64,000 bases of DNA from Sordaria brevicollis (lineage: Eukaryota > Ascomycota > Sordariomycetes > Sordariales > Sordariaceae), in NCBI GenBank assembly GCA_033439795.1, contig JAUTDP010000005.1, positions 186,001 through 250,000 of the forward strand. Direction: 5' to 3'. Each line of letters starts with the position of its first letter. Position 1 is the first letter of the stretch. Below, one piece after another: positions 45,542 to 57,415 of this stretch. A model generated the notes under the pieces. It ran no database searches, had not been told where the DNA came from, and saw nothing but the letters and a program-made list of their open reading frames with translations. A program made the translations under genes and the position numbers.

Positions 45542-46198
45542 ACTCGCCTGAACGGCTTAGGTCAGCCCCCTGTTGGAAGATGGAGGACTCGGTTAGGATG
45601 CAGGCAGAGGCCGATCACATCTCCCAGCTCGCGACGGGTGGCAGATGATAGATGTATTGCCCCTGGCTGAAGTAGGAAGGACAGCTGACTGGAGCGAATG
45701 GATAACAAGTCGTCGACCTGGTCAACAGAGTCGCAGTCGCATCGGGGGAGGATCCTGCCCGTGATGTCGAAGTGGAGGACCAAAGTGGAGGTGGCAAGTA
45801 GCTGTAAGGACGGTCTAGAGTGAGAATGGAGAAGAGAGAGACCAGGACGTCTAGCTGTCCAGAAATTAGACTGTGAGGTGTTTGGAGGGCCTTCCCTGTG
45901 AGATTCCCTGTCAAGCGGGTCGACCTCGAAAACAACAACGGCGATGATACCGACCAGTCTAAGTGGTTGCTGTGGCGTCAATAAAATCCCCACCAGCAAA
46001 TGAGATGCAGTGAGTGTAAAGGCTGCTGGGGTGGTGGAGGGTGACAAAGATGATTCAGTTTTGCCGTCGTGGTTGGAGATAAGTGAGTGGCCCGATCGGT
46101 GACTATTTTACTGTGAGATGCTTGGTGTCGATGCTCGTGAGCGTGCCTTCCAAGACTAGGTAGACTTGATGCGATATGATGGTGGCCGAGACTTGTTG

Positions 46199-46236
46199 CT
46201 GGAGACTGCTGGAGACTGCTGGAGACTGCTGGAGCC
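46199..46236. repeat. 10-bp tandem repeat, about 3.7 copies
   Basis: Unit CTGGAGACTG repeated in the probable leader of the SCAP homologue. Confidence 0.85.
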
Positions 46237-47442
46237 TGGTGGTAGCTACTAAGTGGTGGTGAGCTGGCGTTCGATCCTCTGCAAAGACAGCCGGTGAGAG
46301 AGTGTGGTGACTGGGGAGGATGAGTGGTGAGTGGTACCAGTAGTGGTGGCACTTGCGGCCACGGCAGTCGATAAAGAAAGGGAAGCGTTGAAGGATGCCG
46401 AGTGACCCCAGTGAAGATCAATGCTGTGCAGTGATGCAGGCAATGCAGAGCCTAGTCCAAACGTAGAAGAGCCCCAACTCTAGAGCGGTTCTAGCGTGAC
46501 ACAGGGAGAGATGCCCTTGGAGGTACGGGTGGTATGGGTTGTATGGGGGTGGGTGCCGGTCAGATGGAACGCCCTCTCGCTGTGAGCTGAGGTCGTAGTA
46601 AAGTTTGGTCCCCGATGAAAGTGGGTATGTATGGGGAAGGAGAGAAGATGAGCTGTGCTGTCCTCAAGAATCTTTTGGGGAGATGATATGGAGCATGGGG
46701 CCGTGGATCTCTGAGTGACTTAAGTGAGTGAGTGAACTGAGTGGACAGCGTTGGCGTCGAGGGCTGAAAGTGTGAATTGTAGCTAAGGAAAAAGGAAGAC
46801 GGCAGTACCTCGGATCGGACCAGGTCAAGGGACTGAGTGCGGGAAGAAGTCGAGGGAGGTTGAGATAGAGTTGTACGTAATGTACCCAGTATAATATCTT
46901 GGGGGGCCACCGATCCTCTATGTATCCTTATAGACCCCGGGGTCGGTGGATGTCTTGACGGGTCGATATGTAGTATGAAAAAAGTAGAGATACCGGTAGA
47001 AGAAAAAAGGGGAAAGTGTGGATGGCAGGACAATCTAAGGCAACCTTGATGAGCAAGGGGATCGGGAGTGCTTGTCCTTGGAAGCTATCATGAAAGACTA
47101 GAGGTTCCTAGATCCGCTAGTAGTGTTGCAATGATATTCCAAGCTTTGGAGCTCGTCGTCAAAAGAGGAAAAACCGAAGTTGGAGAAGCCGTGGGGCACG
47201 TCCACTTTTGCGCGCAGATTTCTGGAGTTGGAGACGGGACCTTGAGGGGGAAAAAACCGATGCGTGGAAAGCGTGGAAAGAGTGAGTGTGCCGGTGCAGT
47301 GCTTGACTGGAACTTGGCTCAAGCCAAAAAAGACTTGGCAGGGAAAAAAAGATGAATGGTGGCATACGGAGGCATCCGAAAAGCTGTTCCCCGGAACAGA
47401 ACAGTGGACAGCAGCAACGGCCAAGGGGGGCATGCTGGGGGC

Positions 47443-47491
47443 CTGGGGCAGAGGCTCAGAGCTGGGGCAGAGGCTCAGAGCTGGGGCAGAG
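47443..47491. repeat. 19-bp minisatellite, about 2.6 copies
   Basis: Unit CTGGGGCAGAGGCTCAGAG repeated exactly twice and then in part. Confidence 0.9.
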
Positions 47492-50476
47492 CTGATGGGA
47501 AAAGCTCCAAAATTCGATTCCTGCTTGGTTCCCTTGGCTCTCAGGGCAAAAAGCGCATTTGCCAGGGGTTTTCCCAGTCCCTCGGGGACCGCAGAACAGC
47601 CAAATGGATGGAAGCCCAGAAACAGGACCGGGGCCGGCACTGACAAAGTATTCAGGGTGCAATCCGCAACCGAACCCGCAGAGAGCGTGGTGCAATGGGG
47701 AAGCCGGAGTGGAAGTGGTGCAGTGCCCGTGGTTGAAGTCCCGATCTTATGGAGCTTCCAAGATCCACCAAAAAAATGAGACAAAGTGCCCGGCAGAGAG
47801 ATCTCACAGAATCAGTGGATAGAGGTAACAAGGCACCTCTATTGTTTAAAAAAAAACGACGGATTTGCAAAAGGTCCCGTCCAGTGATCTGACTGACACC
47901 ACAAGTCCACAACAGGAAAAGGAAGGGACGCAACGAAGGTGGAAATGGAAGCGAAACATTTGAATTGGAGAAGGAAGGTGCAGTGGATGGAAAGGAAAGC
48001 TAGTGTGTGGGTGCAGGGGCAATGGTGAAGAAAGGCCGGGCCGGAACATGTGGCCGGTACCCAGCAATCCTGGGGTACCTGCACTTGTGCTCAATGTGTT
48101 GCCCATGTGTTTGAAGCGCACTGTGCCCTTTAACGCAGGAACAGCAATGTCCATTTCCGAGAACGGTGCAGCATGAGATCAAACGCACATTGCGAAAATC
48201 AGGTACCGGACTATCGAACGATACTTTCCATGTTTCCACTTGAGGGGGGGCTCTTGCCCGCGGTTGCAATGAGTGGAAAGTGTGAGCAGTTCAAAAGGGA
48301 AAGAGGAGCCCGAGCTTGACTCCAGCTTGCAGTGACGACTCCAACTGGAGGACTCTGGAATTTCTTGGGGATTTTGCTTCTTTCCACTTCTCGGTGCGGA
48401 CCCGGAGTGATCGCCGATGGTGTTAACCAGAAGCCTACTAAGCCCAAATTGGCCCCATCACCAGCCTCCAAGGCACATGCGCATTACCTGTACACGTAGC
48501 GTAGGTAGGCAGGTGCTGTGTAGTGCAGTGTTTGTACGTACAGATAGTCCCCTGGGAATCCCCTCAGAGCAGATGGATTTGGCGACTGAGCAGAATTGGT
48601 CAAATTTGCTCCAATTTCAAAAACTGAAATTTGGGCAGTTGCGGCCAAGTTCAACAAAACCAAGAGTGACTGAGTGAGATGAAATGAGAAAAAAGCGGAC
48701 GGCAAGAGTCCCGAGGGAAGGATCGAAGGAGCCCGGCCCGAGCAGAATGATGTCAACATGTGGGGTACTCCCCCCTCGCAGAGTTGCAACCTAACTGAAT
48801 TTGAAAAGTCCGGGGGCCTGAGCCCCTCAACGTGTTCATCACCGTCACCAGCCAGCATGCGCCGTCAGCCAACGAGACACCGCTGTCTGCCGCAGACAGA
48901 AACCATTTCGTCGTGATGAGATGGCGGGATTATCTCCAGTTGGATACCAGAACAATGCACGCGGCACTTGTCAAAGGAATAAGAAAGAATGAAAAGGCGG
49001 GATTGATGGAACTCACCTCCTTGTCAGTAAATTGCGCGGTCGAAATGTTGGCACCATTCCGATTTTGACACTGCGGCTGAAATATGCCTCGACTAGCTCA
49101 ATCAACATATGTGATGTGTCGTTGTGTCCATCCGTGATGCGTGCGGCATATGTTGCGTAAGGCCAAATATCGAGGGGCGACGGCGGTCTGGAGGCGGGGA
49201 AAGCCAGAGAGCAAAGAAACAGATTTCCACCTCTTTGAAAACCCAATCGTCGACACTCTTCCTCCTTTGCCACGGAGGAATGAACGAAAGTACGAAACAG
49301 CAAAAGATGCTGCTTGACCGCAACAGGAAAGCGTGGTGTGAGCGAGATGGAGCCCCTCGGAGAGATATTGGATATTCCTTGGAAAGTGGATGGAAGGAGA
49401 ACCAATGCTGCAATCCACCTGGTCCCAACTGTCCAACCCCGTTCGACCCCGTTGTCTCTGCCGCCGATACCCTTCCCCCCCGCCTTCGCTCGAAACCTTT
49501 TGTGACATGTCCGGCCCCGTTCTCGTTGTCGTCCCTAGTGCGCATCTGCTTGCCTCCTCCTCCTCCTCGTCCTATCCATGGCTATGGGGTGTAAAAGCTC
49601 GGAACAGACTCCTGTCCGGGTATGGGCGATAATGACAATGAGGGTCCGCGTCGTATTCGGTGTCTCTTTCCTAATCCTCGCAATCGCTCCATTGTCCACG
49701 AATCCCTCCTTCCAAATCGATATTCGTCCAACTCGCAGTGCTGTGAGAATCGGTGTGTGAGAAAAAAAACAAGGGGTCCATTGGCCTTCGGAGCTTGTAT
49801 CCGGTCTGGGACTCTTCCTAAGTTTCGGTGTCGGCAATTGCTGCCGTTCTCCCAATGAGGGGATTCGGAGCGGGGACCGAGTGGAAGAACCAAGTTGTGG
49901 CCTAGCTGTGCCCAGTTGTCCCTTGTTGTCCACTGGAGAGCATTCTGAGGAGTCCTGGATCCGGAGTCGCTGATTGGCGGTTGCGGTAAGGCCGGAGATT
50001 GTGGGTGACAAAAAAAGAGAGACTGGACCTCCAACTCTCCCCAATTTTCTCTAAACCACAAGAAGACGATGACGGGAAATTTGCATGCGGCAAGAAAGAG
50101 ATGGGAATCAGCCTCGTTTTATAGACGAGATTCCGATGCTGGAGCAATCGGGAACTCCCACCCCTATCCACACTACCACATGGCTGCGTTGATAATTTGA
50201 TGACGCTCAGTGCTCTGGACCCCAGGACCCTCAAAAAGTCAGGCCATAATTCTGTCATTGATGCCGCTAAAGCCAATCACCGCCGCTTCCTTCCCGTCGG
50301 GTGGATCCATCCCGACCGCGTGCTGGGGAACGACCAGCGACCGACCGGCGGTAGGGGCGGCCAAAAAAGAACCACCGTCCAGCAGAACCTCAAACACGAA
50401 CTTTAACAGTTCGGGTCCGATCATCAAGATTGAGGTCTCGGTCTAGACCCCACCGAGAAAACTGAAAATAAACATC

Positions 50477-51970
50477 ATGACAGACGAACAACGGGACCAC
50501 GATCCCATTGCTGACCTGATCGTCACCTACAATGAACTCAACACCTCCTTCATCGAGGAGCTCCACGAAGAACCCAGTGCTCTCGAGTTCATGAGATTTG
50601 TAGCCAGAAACACCCCTTTCGTTGTAAGAGGCGGTGCCGCAAACTGGAAGGCAACCCAGACATGGACTGCCGAGTTTCTGTCCAACTTTCTAGGAGATGA
50701 GATTGTCAACGTGGCCGTTACTCCTTTTGGGTATGTTTTCTGTCACTGTCACTAGCCAGATAATCACCATCTGAAGAAACTATGTAGATCGTAAATATGC
50801 TCACAATATGTCCACGAAAAAAGAAACGCCGATGCACCTACCATCCACCCCCAAACCGGCTCCCTGGTCTTCGCCAAACCTCACGAAGAAGACCAGCCCT
50901 TCAGCGACTTCCTCACCTATGTGATTCACCAGGAAAAGACCCAAGGACTTCGCAAGTCCGAGGTTCGCTATGCCCAAACTCGTAGGTTCAAGCCACTTTA
51001 GCTCATGCTCACTACACAGTACTCACCTCATTCCTCTTACTCTTGCTCATCTCTCTACTCACATCGTCTACCTCACCTCTTAAACACGTATTAACGTCAA
51101 AACAGAAAACGACAACCTCCGCCAAGAATACTCCTCCCTCTATTCCGCCGTGCCACCCACCATCCCCTGGGCCCGCATCGCCTTGTCGGATCCTCATCGT
51201 TTGGGTCCAGACGAGGAAGCCCAGCCAGAAGCCATCAACCTCTGGATCGGCAACTCTCTTTCCACCACGGCCTTACACAAGGATAACTACGAGAACGTTT
51301 ACGTCCAGATTCGGGGGCGTAAACACTTTGTCCTGTTGCCACCGCATTGTTTGCCTTGTGTTAATGAAAGGGAGTTGAAGAGTGGGGGGTATGTTCGTCA
51401 GCAGCCCGTGACGACAGAAGGAGAGGGTGAGGGTAAGGATGGTGAGAAAGAGGAGTGGGCCTGGGGAGGAAAGGGGAAGCTGGAGTTGGTTATGGAAAAG
51501 GAAAAGGATGAGGAAACTGGAGAAGAAAAGGAAGTGACGGTCCCCTTTGCCATCTGGGATCCGGATAAGCCTGAGGAAAACGCAACCAAGTATTCGAAGC
51601 TGGCGGAGCCGATGAGGGTGACGCTCGAGGAGGGAGATATGCTTTATTTACCTGCCATGTGGTGAGTCCTCTTTACCCTAGGAGAGAGGCCAAAGGGTGG
51701 TGAGAGGGAGAAATTGTTAACGCAGGTTTGAACGGTACACAGGTATCATAAGGTATCCCAGTCTTGCTCGCAAGAAGGGATTTGTGTTGCTGTAAACTAT
51801 TGGTAAGCCAACAGGACGGTGTCTAGCTATCGTGATGCAAGATTATGGACTAACTCTCGAATAATAGGTACGACATGGACTTCACCGGGCCACTGTTCCC
51901 GTTCACCTCCTTTGTGAGGGCTGTCAACCAGCAGCAGCAAAGGGAGAAGAAGAAGAAGGAAGAGTCATAA
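50477..51970 (+). CDS. JMJD7-like JmjC (cupin-8) oxygenase
   Basis: Five exons, 50477-50730, 50824-50981, 51106-51661, 51743-51802 and 51868-51970, give 376 residues with the frame kept at all junctions. JmjC marks: AVTPFGNADAP after exon 1, LWIGNSLSTTALHKDNYENV with the HxD iron pair near residue 195, YLPAMWYHKVSQ with the distal His near 325, and VAVNYWYDMDF. The family are Fe(II)/2-oxoglutarate oxygenases; human JMJD7 hydroxylates a lysine on DRG GTPases. The protein has an extra Glu/Lys-rich insertion (about residues 245-290) between core strands and a Lys/Glu tail. The exon-2 acceptor (CGAAAAAAG) lacks a pyrimidine tract and is chosen because it restores the GNADA motif; earlier AGs lead to a stop. 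Substrate here is unknown; the location is probably cytosolic or nuclear. Confidence 0.88.
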
Positions 51971-52330
51971 AAATAACATCTAGTGGGATCATAGCATACA
52001 AACCATAGGTACCCATTTGTGTCTCCAATCTGGCCACCCGTGCTCTCAAAGATAAACATTAGATTACTTTCGTTTACTGTACAAACCGCAAGCTACGCAA
52101 GTGTACTACGATGTCGCTAACTACCTCTACGTCGGTTCCTTTCTTGAGGTTGGCCGCCCGCCCGGCCTGCCCGGCCTGCCCGGCCTTCACCTCCCACAGG
52201 GTCAACATCAGACGACAGACCCCGTGCCTCCCGTCCTTCCCACACCTTCCCACACGCACCTTCCCTACCAACCTTACAAGTCCCCCGTTCTAGTCCAACT
52301 AGCACAGCGGGCCACGACCGAAACCGGTCA

Positions 52331-52500
52331 AATGGCGCAAGTGGTTAAAGCGTTCCCGTTGATGAAAACATTGCCGAATTTGCATAGGCGTTCGAGGTAC
52401 AGTTTTCGCAAAGTTTTCGCAGCTGGCGAGCGATGGTGGTTAGTTCCCCCATGTCTCGCCTGGGCGAGCTTAGCTTTTTGTAAGTTTTTTTTTGGACTTT
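52331..52500 (+). mobile_element. tRNA-derived SINE-like repeat, copy B
   Basis: Plus-strand copy of the repeat at 38370-38570. It starts AATGGCGCAAGTGGTTAAAG, has the same A box, a B-box-like GCGTTCGAGG at tRNA spacing, the TTTTCGCAAAGTTTTCGCA direct repeat and a TCGCCTGGGCGAG hairpin, and ends in TTTTTGTAAG followed by T10. Differences from copy A are mostly single transitions. The short T tail here contrasts with the 40-nt tail of copy A. No target duplication could be fixed by eye. Confidence 0.75.
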
Positions 52501-52548
52501 GTTTTTCTTGTGAAATGTTGAAATGATGGGTGGGAGTGGGAAAGCCAA

Positions 52549-52562
52549 GGGGGGGGGGGGGG
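52549..52562. repeat. G14 homopolymer
   Basis: Fourteen consecutive G about 50 bp downstream of the SINE-like repeat copy B. Long G runs are rare compared with the A/T runs of this window. Confidence 0.9.
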
Positions 52563-52759
52563 AATCTAAAAACAAAAGTGACACTTGATACGCTCGAGCA
52601 CATTCAAGCCCGTTCGCGGGCCGCGTTTTTTACCTAATAATACTCAGCTGTTTGCAATTGTTTTTCAATCGAAAACTCACCTGGTCCCTAATCCTGATGC
52701 TACTGGAGTTTTCGTGTTCTAGCTTGGTGTCTGGGAGTGATGACCTGGGCGTGGGCAAC

Positions 52760-52779
52760 AAAAAAAAAAAAAAAAAAAA
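52760..52779. repeat. A20 homopolymer
   Basis: Twenty consecutive A in the convergent spacer; no repeat body recognised beside it. Confidence 0.9.
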
Positions 52780-53611
52780 GAGCAGAAACAACCAACGCTC
52801 GAACTAGTTTTGACTTGGCCCATACCACTTCTTTTGTTCTTTTACCTACACCAACATGGTATGTGCAAACCCATTCAGAAGGCGATATTTGTTGCTCGGT
52901 TGTGTTCATGGGCCTTACAGCATGTTCTACAATCATCGAAAAAGTGAGTTTCTGAACAAAAAATCTTAAAGCAAACCCCAAAAAGCGTCTTAACTTGGCG
53001 AGTGACCCTATCGGCCGCAGACTCAACTGACTGAAACCGATTCTAGACGTTTAAGACTGTTTGCATCAAGATGGAGCGTGCTTCGAAGGAAAACTTCTGG
53101 GGTAGTAGAGGGCACTAGTCTAGCTGGATGCCATTTTATGGTGCCTAACAGCCTAGCGAGCTTGGAAAGGGGTCGGAGACACTCGACAGTATCACCGTAT
53201 TCCCTATGATTTAGTTTCACGAAGTTATGACAACAAGACGGTAATGGCCATCATTTTTCATATGATGGTTCCCGACTGCTTTCGCGACATGTGTTGGTGG
53301 GAGAAGGTTATCGAACAAAATACTAGCCGTGCGCGTGCAAGTCCTTGACTATGAGGACGAGAACTTTATTTCCGAGGAGAGTAGGAGCAGGAAACAGGAG
53401 GCAATATCAACAAAGGCAAGATAACGACGCCTCGAAAGTTTCAACAGTGCTGCTATTTTTATTGCCCATTCCATGCAAATCCTCTCTCGATGTACAACCC
53501 AAAAATCGGTCCTGTTGCAACAACTATCTTCCACAACACTTTGAACAGGTAAAAAGGTATCGCAATTAAATCCTCCACCGCCCATACTTTTAATAGTAGA
53601 CCTTAGCTTAT

Positions 53612-56315
53612 CTATTTCTTCTTCTTGGAAATCCTCTTCATGGCCCTCAGCTCCTTCTTCATACGAGGATCCACCATCTTGTATCTTCCCTTGACTGCAG
53701 GGCAACAATGTCAGCATCATTTCAAGAGTATAGGAAAATAGGGGCAAGTACGAACCTCCCTTAGGTCTGCCTTGGAGACCCTTGTTAGAACCAGCAGCCT
53801 TGACCACCTTGATGGGCGCCCTCCTCGTCTTCTTGGCCACGGAAGCCATGAGCTTGGAAATGCTGGCAGCCTTCTCCTTTTCTGACATGCCGTCGTCGCC
53901 GGCAAGCATGTCGGCCTTCTTCTTAAGCTTCTCGAGCTTCTGGGCCTGCTTGAACTTCTTCCTAGCCTTGGCCTCGGCCACCTTCTTGATGGGACGGGCG
54001 TTATAAGCACGCAGCTTCTCCTTGATGGCCTGCGCGGCGGCCTTGGTGATGGGCTTGTGAGGCTTGTCGTGCTTAGACTCGTCGTCGAGGAACCAGTCGG
54101 GAAGACCATCGCGGTCCTTGAAGGCGTGCTTGGTGTAACCATCGTCGATGACGTCGTAACTTGTCTTCTCGCCGGTCGCGAGCTGGTGGGCGAGAGTCAT
54201 GGCCTCGGCGGTGATGATGTCGATATCTGTGTTTTCATGGTCAGCTAGTGTCCTTAGAAGGTCAAACTGAAGAGGGACGGAATCAAGCTTACCGGGCCTG
54301 CCATTCTTCTTCTTCTTCTCAATGTTGTCCCAGTCATCATCCTCGTTGTTCTTGACAACCTCGAAGTCATCCTCATCATCACTCTCCTCAGCCGCCTTCT
54401 TGCCCTTGGCCTTGGTTTCCTTGGGCTCCTTCTTGTCCTTCTTCTCCTTTCTGGTAACCTTAAGCTCCTCCACAGCCTCAACAAGCTCGGCCTCTTGAGC
54501 CTCCTCCTCAGATTCTGGCTCCTCCAACAGCCCTGGTATTTCGGCAAAGATACCTTGGCTGAAGAAGTTCTTGGCGCGCTTAGAAAGACCGTCCTTCTCT
54601 TCTGGTTGGCCGTCCAGATCTGTTATAAGCTTCTTGCCAGATTCGCCTTCCTCTGAGTCGGAATCGTCGTCACTGCTGTCGACCTCGAGCTCCTCATCAT
54701 CGTCGTCGTCGCTGCCCTCCTTCTCGTCCCCGGATACACCTTCCCATTCGTCGTCGCCACTCTCTTTCCTGGCCTTCTTGGCACGGTATTTGGCATCGGC
54801 AGCCGCCTTGCGCTCGCGATACTGATCATATAGGTTGTCAAGTTCCTCCTCAAGGCGATCGGCCTCCTCGTCGCTCTCGTCGGTTTCGCCGTCGGAGCCG
54901 AAGTCGTAATCCTTCGGCTTCTCAGCCTCCTTAAGAACAGCCATCTTGCCCTTAGCTATCTTGTTCAGGGCAGCGTTCTGGTCAATAGTCTTAAGACGGA
55001 ACATGGCACCCTCACCACGAGGACCCTCCTGTTCCATACCAATATCCATGGGCGCAGTCATGTTCATCTGCATGCGCACAATTTCCTTTTGCTTCTTCTC
55101 GTTCTCGCGCCTCCTCTCCCTCTTCTTCTTGGCGCTCTCCTTCTCCTTGATCCTTTGAAGCTCCTCCTGAATCCTGAGCTCCTCATCCATGTTCTCTACC
55201 GTGGCAACCTCCTCGTCGACAACCGGCTTCTGGTTCTTCTTGGAGGGGAACCCGAAGATCTCTCGTACTTTTAGACGCCATTTCAAGAGAAGCTTGAATT
55301 CTTTCCTGCCGAGCACCTTGAGATCGGCGCAGCAGAGACGGATTTCTTCGGTCGTTTCGGGAAGCTTGTCGAGGGCAGCCAATGCTACGTCGCCGTTCTT
55401 GGGTTGTTCAAAGCTGAGTTTGTTGTACTGGCCGAGAATGGCAATGGGATCGGTGGTGTTGATGAACTCGCTCGCAGAAATCTCCTTGAACTGGGTGTAG
55501 TCGCCCTCCTCGTAACCTTCTCTCTTTCTCTTCTTGATCTCGGGGTTGTAGACCTTGGCTTCGTTATTGGGAGCAGGGCCGGCGACATCCTCGAAAACGG
55601 AGCGGGGGTCGAGAAGCTTGGGATCAATGCGCTTGGGGGCCTTGAAGCCGCGGCAGACGACGAAGATTTCGGCGGAGACGTTACGGGACGAAGGGGGCTT
55701 GGTGGCCTCGACCTTGTTGAAGAGTTGGTTGCAAACCCAGAGAAGGGAGTTGTAATCCTTGGATCTGAAAACCTTGGTGACGAAGGTACCACCCTCGACA
55801 AGGAACTCGGTGGCCAACTTCAACGAGTGGAGGGCGAGTTCGGCCTGGTTGTACGAATCCTGAACCCAAGCGGTACCGACGTTGGGCGCACCATCGTGGA
55901 GGACGACGTCGGCCTTCCATGTCTTGATGTGAGTACGGATGGTGGCGCGGCACTTTTCGGTGGTAATATCGCTCTGGAAGGTGATGACCTTGGGAATGGG
56001 CTTGATGGGAGCGAGATCGACACCGATAATGATGGAGTTTGTCGGCATAGTCTCGGCGCAGACTTGACACCACGACTATGGACGGAAACATACATGGTTA
56101 GTTCACCTCGCAGTATACTCGACTGAACATTCAGGACTACAACTTACACCGGGCGCAGCGCACAGATCGATAGCGACCTTGCTCTTCTCGAGGAAGCCAT
56201 ACTTCTTGTTGAGCTGGATCAGCTTGAAGGCGGCACGGGCACGATAACCCTTCTCCTTGGCAAGCTTGTACCACTTGTCAAGACGGCCCTTGCCGTGCTT
56301 CTTTTGAATCGCCAT
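53612..56315 (-). CDS. spb1: Spb1, AdoMet-dependent rRNA (2'-O) methyltransferase
   Basis: Four exons, 56315-56148, 56075-54293, 54226-53756 and 53694-53612, give 834 residues. Intron 2 (66 bp) is in frame and stop-free, so an unspliced reading would add 22 residues; removing it restores the family string [16 protein letters not shown]. The N-terminal FtsJ/RrmJ domain shows the first catalytic Lys in RAAFKL (residue 31), the AdoMet loop DLCAAPGSWCQ (50-60), [11 protein letters not shown] with the catalytic Asp, and [11 protein letters not shown] with the second Lys. The centre is acidic and coiled, and the C-terminal Spb1 domain holds [13 protein letters not shown] and ends [20 protein letters not shown] plus Lys-rich residues. 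Spb1 works in the nucleolus on pre-60S particles, methylating the 25S rRNA A-loop guanosine. Convergent with the JmjC gene, divergent from the Cdt2-like gene. Confidence 0.95.
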
Positions 56316-57415
56316 GGTGTCGGTGCTCTAAGTCGGTACTGGCCGACTTGGTGTTGTTGAGCAAGACGACGGGACCTGGTGACTGTTGGATGTTTTGGTG
56401 GAAAATGCAGTGGCCTTTGACACCCTCCAGCACTGGCAGCACAGGGATTGCAGGGTCGTCGTTGCAGAATGATTTTTTTGGATGGCGGCTGCAGGGCGAT
56501 AAGCGATAAGGAAAGAAGTCTCCAAGACGTCTCCAACGGCTGGATGGGGCAGCGAGCAATCCGGGACCTATCAGAGTGGGTCAGACATCCGCGGTCGAAC
56601 TGGTGTGCATTGACCAATCTTCATGTCTCCAGCATTCGCGAATATGGGACGAAAAGCCATTAAGCTTTCGCGATTCAGCGCGTCATTTGTTCCGCGTCTC
56701 GCGTTCCTTGATGGAGCACTAAACCGCATACCTTCTAGGGCCCCCCGGTCGCTGCGGATCGCACGCCCAGCCTCTGCCTACCTACTGGTTGTTCAGGTCC
56801 AAGGTCAGGTTTGGCTGGATTGTCGATTTGGTTGCCCGGCAAACTCAGAACTCAGCGAAGCGCAACTGAACCACGCAAATCCACAACAAGAAAGGGACGG
56901 GCAATTCCATCATTTCCACGCACATTCGAACTTTCAATTGAGCAACTCGGACACAGACACCGACACCGACATACATAGTAGACAAGCACATCCCTATTCG
57001 ACCAACTTCCACCGACCAGCAGATTCAACTCCAAATACGCACCCATCTCCCCACGGCCGCTTGCCTGCCTTGTGCCTTCTCAACGTCGACCTCCCGTCCC
57101 GTCCTTCTTCAACAACTCGCAGTCTGCATATACAACTACTTCGGCATCAATCCATTAACCAACTTCCAATTCAACAATTGCCAGCGAGTACATAGGCTAG
57201 CTATGCCCAACTGATTATCCATTGTACATATTATCGACCATCTCGGCCTGTTTTCTGTCCACGTCTACCCTTACTGTCGGCGGCCCGTTGCTGCCAGGTC
57301 GCGCGCATTCAGCGTCGCCGGCCCCGTACCTATTCCCATCTTTCTCTTAGTTGTATAAGCGCCCTGGGTCCAGCTCTTCGCTCTGGTAGTCGAAGAGACT
57401 CCCGATCCGTTCGTC
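56316..57415. other. Divergent promoter of spb1 and the Cdt2-like gene
   Basis: 1.1 kb shared upstream region. The right half (from about 56870) is rich in ACAAC and ACACCGACA words typical of leaders. No extra gene or recognised regulatory motif. Confidence 0.6.

Larger units (their letters stand above)
45542..50476. other. 4.9-kb divergent spacer between the SCAP and JmjC genes
   Basis: No gene supported. The side next to the SCAP start (45542 to about 47000) is C/T-rich on the minus strand with several frames of 60-160 codons that look like long-leader noise. Tandem repeats lie at 46199-46236 and 47443-47491. I found no convincing sterol-response element by eye. Confidence 0.5.
51971..53611. 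other. Convergent spacer with a SINE-like repeat
   Basis: No gene. Contains the second tRNA-like repeat (52331-52500), a G14 run (52549-52562) and an A20 run (52760-52779). Confidence 0.6.

Noticed and set aside
47098..47784. 228-codon minus-strand and 171-codon plus-strand frames
   Set aside because: Overlapping frames in repeat-bearing spacer without domains, introns or consistent composition.
52770..52860. Possible further tRNA-like unit on the minus strand (TGGGCCAAGT ... GTTCGAGCG)
   Set aside because: Box spacing is too short and there is no similarity to the SINE-like copies; coincidental.
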